Shown here piece by piece: positions 27,343 to 37,127 of a stretch of 60,776 nucleotides of DNA. The notes below the pieces were generated by a model. It worked only from the letters and a program-made list of their open reading frames with translations. It did no database searches and was not told where the DNA came from. The stretch lies in the NCBI RefSeq assembly GCF_947497695.1, contig NZ_CANMHM010000014.1, positions 1 to 60,776 on the forward strand, read 5' to 3'. Position numbers and translations under genes: made by a program. This DNA comes from an uncultured Polaribacter sp. (lineage in GTDB: Bacteria > Bacteroidota > Bacteroidia > Flavobacteriales > Flavobacteriaceae). Position 1 is the stretch's first letter; every line of letters begins with the position of its first letter.

Positions 27343-30300
27343 ATGAATAAACTACTATTAACCTTTTTTTTACTAGCATACACAGTTATATTTAATGCTC
27401 AAAGAATAGAGACTAACTTCAATAACAATTGGAATTTCATTCCAGAAGATAACCCATCATTTTCAAAAGAAATTTATGACGTTTCATCTTGGAAAAATTT
27501 AAACGTTCCACACGATTGGTCTTTTGAAAAAGGTGTTAGAAAAGGTGGAGATCAAGGTCAAGGTGGTGGTTATCATGATGGTGGAATTGGCTGGTACAGA
27601 AAGCAATTCAATATAAAAAAAGAAAGTCTTTCAAAAATCACTTACATCAATTTTGATGGGGTGTATATGAATAGTGAAGTTTGGGTAAATGGCAATCATT
27701 TAGGAAAACGACCTTATGGATATATTAGTTTTAAATATGATATTTCTAAATATTTAAAAGAAGGGAAAAATACAATTGCAGTTAGAGTTGATAATAGTCT
27801 AGAGCCTTCAGCAAGATGGTATCATCCTTGTGGAATTTACGCGCAAGTAAAATTAATAGAAGTAAATCCTACACATTTTAAACCCAATTCTATTTTTATA
27901 AAAACACCAACTATTTCAAAAGAAAAAGCAAAGGTTACTATTGATGCAAAAATCAACGGAAAAATAAAGGATTTAAAATATGAAGTAAAATTATTTTCTT
28001 CGGATGGAAAAGAAATCACTAAAAAATGTGAGAAACTAAAAACAGCAAACCCAACTTATCAATTTGAGGTAAAAAACCCACAATTATGGAGTCCAGAAAC
28101 ACCTGTTTTATACAAAGTTGTCACTCAAATTTTAGAGGGTAAAAAAGTAATTGATGAAATTGAAACTCGATTTGGTTTCAAAACTGTAAAATGGGAAACT
28201 AAAACAGGATTTTGGTTAAATGGAGAAAACGTAAAATTAAAAGGTGTTTGCGAACATTGGGAAGGTGGCCCAGTTGGAGGTGCTTGGACAAAGCCTTTAT
28301 TACGTTGGAAATTACAATCTTTAAAAGATATGGGCATCAATGCCATTCGTCCTTCTCACAACCCAACGCCACCAATGTTTTATGATATTTGTGATGAAAT
28401 TGGCTTGTTGGTCATGGATGAAATTTTTGATGGTTGGCACAAAAAAGCACCACAAGATTACGGTAAACAAGCGTTTGATGTATGGTGGCAACGTGATGTT
28501 ACAGAATGGATTACCAGAGATAGAAATCACGCTAGTATTTTTGTCTGGAGTTTAGGAAACGAAACGCACAGTCCAATTGGTCCAGAATTGGTAAAATTCG
28601 GTAAAAAAATAGATCCAACACGTTTATTTACTTCAGGCGCAGGAAATCCAGAAGATATGGATATACTGGGTGTAAATGGAGGTTCTGAAACCAAAAGCTT
28701 TATAGATGGTATGAATGGAAAAACATTAGAAAAAGCCTTTATTTCCACAGAAGCGCCACATACTTGGCAAACTCGTGGATATTACAGAACACAAACTTGG
28801 TGGAGAGACAATGAATTACCAGGAACGTATGAATTGCCAAATCTAACCGAAAAAGAAATCTTTTTTTACGAAGGCATCAACCCAAAAAATTGGAGAAACA
28901 GAAAACAAAGTTTCAATTCGTCTTATGACAATGCTACAGTAAGAGTTTCTGCAAGAAAATATTGGGAAGTAATGCGTGATAATCCTTGGCACAGTGGTCA
29001 TTTTAGATGGACAGGTTTTGATTATTATGGAGAAGCAGGTTTGGTTCACGGAGGTTTACCTTTCAATTTATTTATGGGAGGAGCTTTAGATGTAGCAGGT
29101 TTTAAGAAAGATTTATTTTACTTTTATAAAAGTCAGTGGACAAAAAAACCAATGATTCATATGTTGCCACATTGGTCGCATCCAAGAATGAAAAAAGGAA
29201 CGGTTATTCCTGTTTGGGTATATTCTAATGCAGATGAAGTAGAACTATTTCTAAACGGAAAATCACTAGGAAAAGACAAACCAGGAACCATTTGGAACCA
29301 GATGCAATGTGAGTGGATGGTACCTTACCAAGAAGGAAAATTAGAAGCAGTTGCTTATATTGATGGAAAGGAAGTCAAAAGAACGTCTTTTGCAACCAGT
29401 AAACAACCTTCAAAATTAAAAACAAGCATTCAAAAATTAGACGCAGAAGATAGTTTTACAACAAGTTATATTATTACTTCAGAAAGTTTAGATGAAAATA
29501 ACAATCTGTATCCTTATGGAGAAAATAAAGTCTATTATAACATTATTGGTGATGTAAAAACCATTTCTATGGAGAATGGGAATCCTATTGATCCAACAAG
29601 TAGAACAAAATCAGATTTTAGAGCCTTGTTTTTCGGTAAAAACAGATTGTTTTTAAGAGCGTTGCCCAATGCTAAAAAAGCATCAATTATTACAGCATCA
29701 ATTTTAGGAGATAAAGCACTTTTTACATCAAAAAAAATAACTATTGATGCAAAACAAATTTCGGTTTTAGGGAATTCAAATTTTAACGAATTAACTATTT
29801 TATATGCTACAAATGGAGAAAATCCAGAAACCAATGGAATAACATATAAAAACGCTTTTGAAGTTTCAGAGGGGACTATTGTAAAAGCAATTGTAAAACA
29901 AAATGACAAAATCGTTTTAAGATTGGAAGAAAAATTCGGTAAAGACGAAGGTTTATTTTGGGGCGATGCAAACTCTAAAGATATGTGGATTGGTAGAGGT
30001 GTAAATATTTCTGCAGAAGAAGGTATTTTAAAAGGAAGTGCAACAGCCAGTACAAAAGCAAGACGCTTTAAAGGTTCTGGTTTTGTAGATTTTAAAGGCG
30101 GAGAAGGTTCTGTAGAATTTTATCAAGAAAATGATGGAGAAGGGGGCGATTATAGCATTCGTTTTAGATATATGCACAACAATGTAGGGAAATTACATCC
30201 TTTAAAATTATATGTAAATGATGAATATATTAGAACCCTAGAATTTAAAGCCACAGGTGGCTGGGAGAAGTCTTGGAAATTTGTACCAACCATTATTCGT

Positions 30301-30381
30301 TTAAAAGCAGGTGCAAATAGCATCCGTTTGGAAACTACAGGACAAAGCGGGCCTTTTATAGATGAGTTGTTTATTGATTAA
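27343..30381 (+). CDS. GH2 family glycoside hydrolase with C-terminal CBM-like domain
   Basis: 1012 residues from the ATG at 27343; the in-frame ATG at 27307 lies inside the promoter box. The signal peptide ends near IFNAQ. Order: jelly roll (~25-165), Ig-like (~175-270), TIM barrel (~275-600) with acid/base E407 in WSLGNETH and nucleophile E470 in STEAPH. It continues with a DUF4982-type Ig domain (~620-690), another beta-domain, a chitobiase-C-like segment (~800-860) and a CBM6/35-like carbohydrate-binding domain (~870-1012). The barrel differs clearly from the GH2 at 3263, so the two probably act on different terminal residues. It leads a likely five-gene operon with two lyases and two GH106 enzymes. 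Confidence 0.9.
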   Translation: MNKLLLTFFLLAYTVIFNAQRIETNFNNNWNFIPEDNPSFSKEIYDVSSWKNLNVPHDWSFEKGVRKGGDQGQGGGYHDGGIGWYRKQFNIKKESLSKITYINFDGVYMNSEVWVNGNHLGKRPYGYISFKYDISKYLKEGKNTIAVRVDNSLEPSARWYHPCGIYAQVKLIEVNPTHFKPNSIFIKTPTISKEKAKVTIDAKINGKIKDLKYEVKLFSSDGKEITKKCEKLKTANPTYQFEVKNPQLWSPETPVLYKVVTQILEGKKVIDEIETRFGFKTVKWETKTGFWLNGENVKLKGVCEHWEGGPVGGAWTKPLLRWKLQSLKDMGINAIRPSHNPTPPMFYDICDEIGLLVMDEIFDGWHKKAPQDYGKQAFDVWWQRDVTEWITRDRNHASIFVWSLGNETHSPIGPELVKFGKKIDPTRLFTSGAGNPEDMDILGVNGGSETKSFIDGMNGKTLEKAFISTEAPHTWQTRGYYRTQTWWRDNELPGTYELPNLTEKEIFFYEGINPKNWRNRKQSFNSSYDNATVRVSARKYWEVMRDNPWHSGHFRWTGFDYYGEAGLVHGGLPFNLFMGGALDVAGFKKDLFYFYKSQWTKKPMIHMLPHWSHPRMKKGTVIPVWVYSNADEVELFLNGKSLGKDKPGTIWNQMQCEWMVPYQEGKLEAVAYIDGKEVKRTSFATSKQPSKLKTSIQKLDAEDSFTTSYIITSESLDENNNLYPYGENKVYYNIIGDVKTISMENGNPIDPTSRTKSDFRALFFGKNRLFLRALPNAKKASIITASILGDKALFTSKKITIDAKQISVLGNSNFNELTILYATNGENPETNGITYKNAFEVSEGTIVKAIVKQNDKIVLRLEEKFGKDEGLFWGDANSKDMWIGRGVNISAEEGILKGSATASTKARRFKGSGFVDFKGGEGSVEFYQENDGEGGDYSIRFRYMHNNVGKLHPLKLYVNDEYIRTLEFKATGGWEKSWKFVPTIIRLKAGANSIRLETTGQSGPFIDELFID

Positions 30382-30460
30382 ATTTTAATGATTTGTCAGT
30401 TCAAGAGATTCCAATTTTTTTATTGAGATGGTATCGAGAATTAATTCATAAAAAAGTATA

Positions 30461-31588
30461 ATGAAAAATCGTTTTATATTTTATCTACAACTAGTTTTGA
30501 TGCTTTTAGTAAGTGTTTCTAGTTGTACGAATGCTCAAAATAAGGCTAAAAACGATAATTATTTGCTTCAAAAAGCAGATTCATTATTAACGGTAAAACC
30601 ATTTTCAGTAGTTAATAAAACAGGGTTGCCACCTAGTAAAAACAAACATGATTACATGAGTATTGGGCCTTATTGGTGGCCAAATCCAAATACAGCCAAC
30701 GGTTTGCCTTACATTAGAAAAGATGGAGAAATAAACCCAGAAACACGAAATAATTTTACAGATTATGTAGAAAAAAACAATTTTATTTCTGCTGTAAAAA
30801 CATTAAGTAAAGCCTACCAGACAAGTAATAAAAAGAAATACGCTACTAAAAATTTAGCATTGATTAAAGCTTGGTTTTTAGATGATGAGACGAAAATGAA
30901 TCCGAATGTGAATTTTGGACAATACATTCCAGGAAAATCAGAAGGAAGATGTTTTGGAATTATTGAGTTTGGGGGAATTACAGCAGTTTTGCAATTTTTA
31001 GATGTAGCCAAGGCAAATAATTTACTCGATAAAAAAACCGAACAAGGAATGTATGATTGGTTTCTGGAATATAGCAATTGGTTACAAAACAGCAAACTAG
31101 GCAAAGAAGAAGCCACAAGAAAAAATAATCACGCAACACATTACGATGTACAATTGCTAACTATTTTAATGTACCTAAATAAAGTTGATGAGGTTAAAAA
31201 CTATTTATCAACAACCACAAAAGCAAGAATTTTTAGTCAAATAGAACCCGATGGAAGTCAACCACTAGAACTAGCAAGAACCAAATCATTTTCGTATTCC
31301 GTTATGAATTTACACGGATTTTTAGAATTGGCAGAATTGGGTCAAAAAGTGGGCTTAGACTTATGGAACGTCACTTCAAAAGACGGCAGAAGTATAAAAA
31401 AAGGCTATGAATTTATGTTGCCTTATATAACCAACAAAAAAAAGTGGGAATACAAACAAATTAAAAGTAAAAAACACCCAGAAGATAAATTAATAGCCGA
31501 TTTAAAAAAGGCTCGTCAATTATTTAAAGAAGATAATTTTGATGAAGCATTAGCTATGATAAACCAAAGAAATACACTGAAACATTAA
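30461..31588 (+). CDS. Alginate-lyase-fold (PL38-like) lyase lipoprotein
   Basis: 375 residues with a lipobox at VSSC (Cys22). The whole chain looks like the (alpha/alpha) toroid 'alginate lyase' domain. Motifs include IGPYWWPNP (~68-76), the Asn-His pair N223-H224 in NNHATHYD, and RTKSFSYSVMNLHG with the likely catalytic Arg and Tyr. In the CAZy scheme, such proteins with the YWWPNP motif fall mainly in PL38, where characterised members cut glucuronan or related uronate polymers. It is not a classical alginate locus, so a role on glucuronate-rich stretches of the polymer or on lyase-generated oligosaccharides is more likely (inference). It sits 79 bp after GH2 and 36 bp before the PL8 gene, in the same operon. 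Confidence is higher for fold than for family number. Confidence 0.68.
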   Translation: MKNRFIFYLQLVLMLLVSVSSCTNAQNKAKNDNYLLQKADSLLTVKPFSVVNKTGLPPSKNKHDYMSIGPYWWPNPNTANGLPYIRKDGEINPETRNNFTDYVEKNNFISAVKTLSKAYQTSNKKKYATKNLALIKAWFLDDETKMNPNVNFGQYIPGKSEGRCFGIIEFGGITAVLQFLDVAKANNLLDKKTEQGMYDWFLEYSNWLQNSKLGKEEATRKNNHATHYDVQLLTILMYLNKVDEVKNYLSTTTKARIFSQIEPDGSQPLELARTKSFSYSVMNLHGFLELAELGQKVGLDLWNVTSKDGRSIKKGYEFMLPYITNKKKWEYKQIKSKKHPEDKLIADLKKARQLFKEDNFDEALAMINQRNTLKH

Positions 31589-31624
31589 TCTATTTTAAAA
31601 AAAAAAATAGGAAATAATCTACTT

Positions 31625-33733
31625 ATGAAGTTACAAAGAAACTTTCTTTTTTTAATGTTGCTCATCACCATTGGTTGTAATAAATTCAATGATAAAAAAG
31701 AAGTAACGGTTTCTTATCCACAAAACTTACATGAGTTTCACAAGAATGTATGGACTTATTATACAAATAAAAATGTAGAAGATGCAAAAATAGAAGATTT
31801 GTTGGCTGATTTAGCACAAAATGGTGCATTTACTACAATTGATTATACCAACAAAATTAGAAGCAATTGGCCGGTGAAAGAGCATTTGCAAAATGTGCAA
31901 GATTTAGCCATTAATTATAACAATACATCTTCTAAATATTATCAAAATAAAAAGCTTTCAGAACAGATTCATACAAGTTTAAATTACTGGTTAGACAACG
32001 ATTTTTTAAGCACCAATTGGCACGATCAACAAATTGGTGTTCCAGAATTGTTGTTACCAACGTTGTTTTTAATGGAAAACGAATTGACCAAAAAACAGCT
32101 AAATAAAGCCGAAGTTTTACTGCAACGTGCCAAAATAAAAATGTCTGGGCAAAATAAAGTTTGGTTGTCTACCAATGTATTGTTGCGTTCTTTATTGTTT
32201 CGAAAATCAGATTCTGTGGCCCTTGCCAGTACAGCCATTCAAAGCGAATTAAAAATTGCAAAAAGAGTGGGCGTAAAATCAGATTGGTCGTATCACGAAC
32301 ATGGTGCACAATTGCAATTTGGTAATTATGGCTTGTCGTATTTAGAAGATATGATTAAAACCTATACGTTCTTAGGCAATACACCTTTTCAATTTCAAAA
32401 AGATAAGATTAAGTTTTTAAGAAACATCATTTTAGAAGGTCAGCAATGGATATTGTACAATAATAGTTACGATACAAATGCCTGTGGAAGACAGCTTTTT
32501 CCTAATGAGCAAATTAACAAAGCGAATCGTTTAAAAGCCTGTATTCAAAAAATGAAGGTTTTAGATGAAGAATTTACAGAGGCTTTTAATGATGCTCTAA
32601 ACTCTAAAAAATTATCAGTAAATAAGCATTTTTGGAAATCAGATTTTCAGGTGCATAGAAGGAAAGACTTTTATTTTTCGGTTAAAATGAGTTCAAAGCG
32701 TGTGGTAGGAACTGAATCTGTAAACAAAGAAAACGTACAAGGCTATTATATGGGCGATGGTGTTGCTCTTTTATCTACAAACGGAAAAGAATACGAAAAT
32801 GTGTTTCCTTTTTGGGACTGGAAAAAATTGCCTGGAACAACAATAATTCAAGATAAAAAACCACTTCCAATCATCAAGTTTAAAGAATTTAAAACCAACA
32901 GCACTTTTGTTGGTGGCGTTAGTAATGGCAAAAACGGAATTGCTGTAATGGATTACAATAGAGACGGATTAAAAGCCAAAAAATCGTGGTTTTTAATTGA
33001 TGATACAATTGTATGTTTAGGCAGTGGTATTTCAGCAAATACAAATTATCCTGTAACTACAGCTGTCAATCAATCTTTTTTAAAAGGCAACGTTGTTGTA
33101 GGTAAAAATGATGCAATACAAACCAACTTAAGAAAAGGAAACGCAATACAACCCAATTGGATTTTACACGATAATATTGGATACCTATTTCCAAAAGAAG
33201 GAAACATCAATTTTTCTACAAACATTTTAGAAGGCAGTTGGAATAAGGTGGCAAAACGTTACAGACCAGTATTATTAACAGAACATATTTTTAAGTTATG
33301 GATCAATCACGGTACACAACCAAGAGATAAAAGTTATAATTACCTACTTGTGCCAAATGCAACTCAAGATAAAATGTTGCGTTTGCAAAAAAATAATCCA
33401 TTTAAAATTATCAACACAAAACAACAACAGTCTGTAGAAAGTTTAGATAAAAAACAAGCAGGAATTGTTTTTTACAAAGCAGGAACATCAAAAATTAAAT
33501 GCGGCATTACTGTAGACAAACCTTGTGTGGTTTTAATAGAAGAAAAACCAAATCAATTAATGTTGGCAGTAAGTGATCCTTCACAGCAACTAAAAAATAT
33601 TAACGTCACAATTCAGGGAAAATATATTGTAGAAAACAGCAATTATAACAAGGGAAAAACACAATTTACAGTCAATTTACCTCAAGGAGAATATGCTGGT
33701 AAAACTGTAGAATTAACATTAGAGAAAATTTAG
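31625..33733 (+). CDS. PL8 family polysaccharide lyase lipoprotein
   Basis: 702 residues with a lipobox at TIGC (Cys18). An N-terminal (alpha/alpha) toroid (~30-330) is followed by the three-domain beta-sandwich region (~340-700) of PL8. The catalytic set is present: His226 and Tyr235 in HEHGAQLQFGNYG, and Arg289 in ACGRQLF. All three are offset by one from His225/Tyr234/Arg288 of Flavobacterium chondroitinase AC as I recall them. The substrate-Asn segment NWHDQQIGVP (N131...) is also family-like. Known PL8 enzymes act on hyaluronan, chondroitin or xanthan. Here the neighbours are rhamnosidases and ulvan-type lyases, so its substrate is probably different. It lies 8 bp before the GH106 gene. 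Confidence 0.82.
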   Translation: MKLQRNFLFLMLLITIGCNKFNDKKEVTVSYPQNLHEFHKNVWTYYTNKNVEDAKIEDLLADLAQNGAFTTIDYTNKIRSNWPVKEHLQNVQDLAINYNNTSSKYYQNKKLSEQIHTSLNYWLDNDFLSTNWHDQQIGVPELLLPTLFLMENELTKKQLNKAEVLLQRAKIKMSGQNKVWLSTNVLLRSLLFRKSDSVALASTAIQSELKIAKRVGVKSDWSYHEHGAQLQFGNYGLSYLEDMIKTYTFLGNTPFQFQKDKIKFLRNIILEGQQWILYNNSYDTNACGRQLFPNEQINKANRLKACIQKMKVLDEEFTEAFNDALNSKKLSVNKHFWKSDFQVHRRKDFYFSVKMSSKRVVGTESVNKENVQGYYMGDGVALLSTNGKEYENVFPFWDWKKLPGTTIIQDKKPLPIIKFKEFKTNSTFVGGVSNGKNGIAVMDYNRDGLKAKKSWFLIDDTIVCLGSGISANTNYPVTTAVNQSFLKGNVVVGKNDAIQTNLRKGNAIQPNWILHDNIGYLFPKEGNINFSTNILEGSWNKVAKRYRPVLLTEHIFKLWINHGTQPRDKSYNYLLVPNATQDKMLRLQKNNPFKIINTKQQQSVESLDKKQAGIVFYKAGTSKIKCGITVDKPCVVLIEEKPNQLMLAVSDPSQQLKNINVTIQGKYIVENSNYNKGKTQFTVNLPQGEYAGKTVELTLEKI

Positions 33734-33740
33734 TGAAGGA

Positions 33741-36700
33741 ATGAAAAAAATAATAGTATTTGTAGTCTGTTTTGTATTCATTTTATTTTCGTGTAAGAAT
33801 GAAAATACAAATACCAATTCAGCAAAAGAAATCAATTTAAAAGCAGGTTTTCAAAATCCACCACAAGAAAGCAAACCTAGAACTTGGTATCACATTAATA
33901 GTGGAAATGCTTCCAAAGAAGGTTTTACAAAAGATTTAAAAGCCATAAAAGAAGCAGGTATTGGTGGCGTATTGGTGTTTAATGTTTCTATGGGTTTGCC
34001 AGAAGGCGATGTAAAATACAACTCGCAAGAACATCGAGATGTTTTAGCACATGCTGCTAAAGAATGCGAAAAACTAGGATTAAGTTTTGGTGTGCATAAT
34101 TGTGATGGTTGGACCTCTAGTGGAGGACCTTGGGTAACTCCAGAAAACGCAATGAAAGTTGTGGTGAATAGCCAAGTAATTGCTAAAGGAGGTAAAGAAA
34201 TCAGCATAAAATTACCACAACCACCAGCAAGACATAATTTTTATAAAGACATTGCAGTTGTTGCGTATCCGTCTTTAGAAACAGAGTTAACAGACCATAG
34301 CGTAAATCCTGTAATTACATCGTCAGATAAAGCCTTTAATGTAGCTTTAGCAACTGACAAACAAACCAATACACACGCAGATTTAGGAGCAAAAAATTGG
34401 GTGCAATATGATTATGGAAAACCACATACAATTCAATCTATGTCTGTGTTTATTAACAAAAGAAAAGGACGCTTAAAATTGTTAAAATCAAATGATGGTG
34501 TCAACTTTACTTTGGCTCATAAACCCAATGAAGAACGTATTGGAAAAGACGAATGTTATTTTGAAGAACATTTTAAACCCACTACCGCACGTTATTTTAG
34601 AATAGTAACCGAATTAGATACAGGAATCTACGAAATGCAGCTTTCTGCCAACCATACTTTGGGCAATAAGTTAGAATTTACTTCTTATAGAAAACGTAGA
34701 AGACCTTTAGGAAATCCTGATGCAAATACCTACATCAAAAAAGAAAATATTATTGTTTTAACTGATAAAATGACGAGTAATGGTGATTTAAAAACAACAT
34801 TACCAAAAGGAAACTGGACAATTATGCGTTTTGGATTCACAGCTTCAGGAGCAACAAATGAACCAGCTTCTGACGAAGGAACAGGATTAGAAGCTGATAA
34901 ATTCAGTAAAAAAGCATTAAAAATTCATTATGATGCTTTTGTGGGTAAATTGGTAAAACAAGCAAAAATTGATGCACCAAATGCTTTACAATATGTAGAG
35001 ATTGATAGTTATGAAGTTGGGCCACAAAACTGGACTGATGATTTGGAACAACTTTTTCAAGAAAGATTTGGGTACGATTTTACACCATTCTTATTGATGT
35101 ATGCAGGAAAATCTATAGAAAATAACGAAACTATTGAAGCTGTTTTTTGGGATATGAAACAATTGATTAGCGATTTAATGGTCACTAATTACTTCGATTA
35201 TTTTACAGAATTATGCCATGAAGATGGCTTAATTTCTTATGTAGAACCTTATGGATTTGTGGGCCCTTTTAATAGTTTAGATGCTGGTAGAAGTGCAGAT
35301 ATCCCAATGGGAGAGTTTTGGTTAGGAAAACCCAATAAACACAAACGTGCTGCAGTTTCTGCGGGGCATATTTATGGGAAAAACGTAATTTCTGCAGAGG
35401 CGTTTACAAGTACCAAACTCAATTGGGGTTTTCATCCTGCTTTAGCCAAACAAAAAGGCGATTACGAATGGACAAACGGAATTAACGAATATATGTTTCA
35501 TCGTTTTGCGCATCAATCTAACACACACGTAAAACCAGGAATGAGTATGAGTTTTGTGGGTTCACATATAGATCGTACGCAAACTTGGTGGGACAATGCA
35601 GGTCCTGAATGGTTCAACTATTTGGCTAGAGGTTCTTATATGTTACGTCAAGGAGATCCTGTTTTAGATGTGTTGGTTTTTGTGGGCGATAGAGCTCCAA
35701 GTCACGTTATTCACGCCAATCAAATGCGACCTAAATTACCTGCAGCGTACAAATACGATTGTGTGAATTCTGATGTAATTATCAACCGTTTAAAAGTAGA
35801 AAACGGAAAATTAAAATTACCAAATGGAATTACCTATAATGCGTTGTCTTTACAGAGAAACGATATCATCAATTTAGAAACTTTAAAAGGTATTCATAAA
35901 CTTTCACAACAAGGGGCTTTAATTGTGGGTAAAAAGCCTAAAAAATTAGGAGGATATTTAGTTACTAAAGAAATGCAAACCGAATTTGATACTTTGGTAA
36001 ATGAAATTTGGTCGAGTAAAAAAACGTATAACACTGGTAAATGGGAAGAAATTTTTGAGGCAAATAACATTCAAAAAGATTTGATTGTTGAAGGACAACC
36101 CGATTTTAATTTCTATCACAGAAGTACTGAAAAAGAAGATATTTACTTTGTGTACAATCACAACCTTACAGAACCAGAAACCTTAAACTGTAGCTTTTTA
36201 GTAGAAGGAAAAGTACCTGAACTTTGGAGTGCAGAAACAGGAGAAATTACCAAATTAGTGGAGTACACCACTAAAAACGGAAGAACAGATATTGCTATTA
36301 AAATGAATCCACAAGAATCGGTTTTTGTAGTGTTTAAAGATGTAAAAAAGGAACAACCTAAAGTTAGTTATGAGGAATCTAATACGTTGCCAAAACCATC
36401 ATTTGGTTTAGATAAAGACAATAATTTAGAAGTTGAAGTTTATGAAAACGGAAATTACAATGCAATTGTAAATGATTCAGAAAATTGGAATATTAACGTC
36501 AACGATATTCCGAATTCTGTTGAAATAAAAGGCAATTGGACAATCAATTTTAGAGAACAAGACTTTTACAAAGCCAGCCTAAAAACAGATAAATTATTCG
36601 ATTGGACAACACACGAAACTGAACAAATAAAACATTATTCAGGTACAGCAATTTATAAAACAACTTTCAACATCGAAAAAGGTTTATTGAAATCAGACCG

Positions 36701-37124
36701 ACAATTTCAAATCAATTTAGGCGAAGTAAATGTGATTGCAAAAGTCATTTTAAACGGAAAAGAAATTGGTGTAAGTTGGTTAGCACCTCATCAATTAAAT
36801 GTTACAAATGCTTTAAAAGAAGGCAAAAATTCTTTAGAAATTCAGGTAACCAATCAATGGACAAATCGCTTAATTGGTGATGAAAAATTACCAAACCAAA
36901 CAGGATATAATGTAAAAAGAGGAAGTCCTGGTTTTGGAGATTCTGAATTTAGAGGCAAGTTTAAAAAAATGCCAAAGTGGTTTAGAGATAATCAACCACT
37001 TCCAGAAGGCCCAAGAAGTACATTTAGTGCCTATTCCTTTCAAAAAGCAACAGATAAATTATTGCCTTCTGGATTGTTAGGACCTGTCACTATTTCATCA
37101 TCAAAAATTATTAAAAGAAAATAA
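33741..37124 (+). CDS. GH106 alpha-L-rhamnosidase lipoprotein with inserted F5/8-type-C domain
   Basis: 1127 residues with a lipobox at LFSC (Cys18). GH106 hallmarks include PRTWYHINSGN near residue 45, GGVLVFNVSMG, HNCDGWTSSGGPWVTPENAMK (~120-140), IDSYEVGPQNWT, EPYGF, MGEFWLG and AEAFTS, the last group containing the acidic catalytic and calcium-site residues. Between the N-terminal strand set and the main barrel (~188-305) there is an extra discoidin/F5-8C-like beta-sandwich (AKNWVQYDYGKPHTIQSMSV). This is absent from the neighbouring paralogue and may help bind substrate. The C-terminal beta-sandwiches include a GH2-like sugar-binding jelly roll (~950-1060). Expected to remove terminal alpha-L-rhamnose. 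It ends 3 bp before the second GH106 gene. Confidence 0.87.
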   Translation: MKKIIVFVVCFVFILFSCKNENTNTNSAKEINLKAGFQNPPQESKPRTWYHINSGNASKEGFTKDLKAIKEAGIGGVLVFNVSMGLPEGDVKYNSQEHRDVLAHAAKECEKLGLSFGVHNCDGWTSSGGPWVTPENAMKVVVNSQVIAKGGKEISIKLPQPPARHNFYKDIAVVAYPSLETELTDHSVNPVITSSDKAFNVALATDKQTNTHADLGAKNWVQYDYGKPHTIQSMSVFINKRKGRLKLLKSNDGVNFTLAHKPNEERIGKDECYFEEHFKPTTARYFRIVTELDTGIYEMQLSANHTLGNKLEFTSYRKRRRPLGNPDANTYIKKENIIVLTDKMTSNGDLKTTLPKGNWTIMRFGFTASGATNEPASDEGTGLEADKFSKKALKIHYDAFVGKLVKQAKIDAPNALQYVEIDSYEVGPQNWTDDLEQLFQERFGYDFTPFLLMYAGKSIENNETIEAVFWDMKQLISDLMVTNYFDYFTELCHEDGLISYVEPYGFVGPFNSLDAGRSADIPMGEFWLGKPNKHKRAAVSAGHIYGKNVISAEAFTSTKLNWGFHPALAKQKGDYEWTNGINEYMFHRFAHQSNTHVKPGMSMSFVGSHIDRTQTWWDNAGPEWFNYLARGSYMLRQGDPVLDVLVFVGDRAPSHVIHANQMRPKLPAAYKYDCVNSDVIINRLKVENGKLKLPNGITYNALSLQRNDIINLETLKGIHKLSQQGALIVGKKPKKLGGYLVTKEMQTEFDTLVNEIWSSKKTYNTGKWEEIFEANNIQKDLIVEGQPDFNFYHRSTEKEDIYFVYNHNLTEPETLNCSFLVEGKVPELWSAETGEITKLVEYTTKNGRTDIAIKMNPQESVFVVFKDVKKEQPKVSYEESNTLPKPSFGLDKDNNLEVEVYENGNYNAIVNDSENWNINVNDIPNSVEIKGNWTINFREQDFYKASLKTDKLFDWTTHETEQIKHYSGTAIYKTTFNIEKGLLKSDRQFQINLGEVNVIAKVILNGKEIGVSWLAPHQLNVTNALKEGKNSLEIQVTNQWTNRLIGDEKLPNQTGYNVKRGSPGFGDSEFRGKFKKMPKWFRDNQPLPEGPRSTFSAYSFQKATDKLLPSGLLGPVTISSSKIIKRK

Positions 37125-37127
37125 CCA

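Noticed and set aside
30395..30460. TTCAAGAGATT before the PL38-like gene as an internal operator
   Set aside because: The core is poor and there is no TA box 27 bp downstream. The gene is only 79 bp behind the GH2 gene and is better read as part of that operon.
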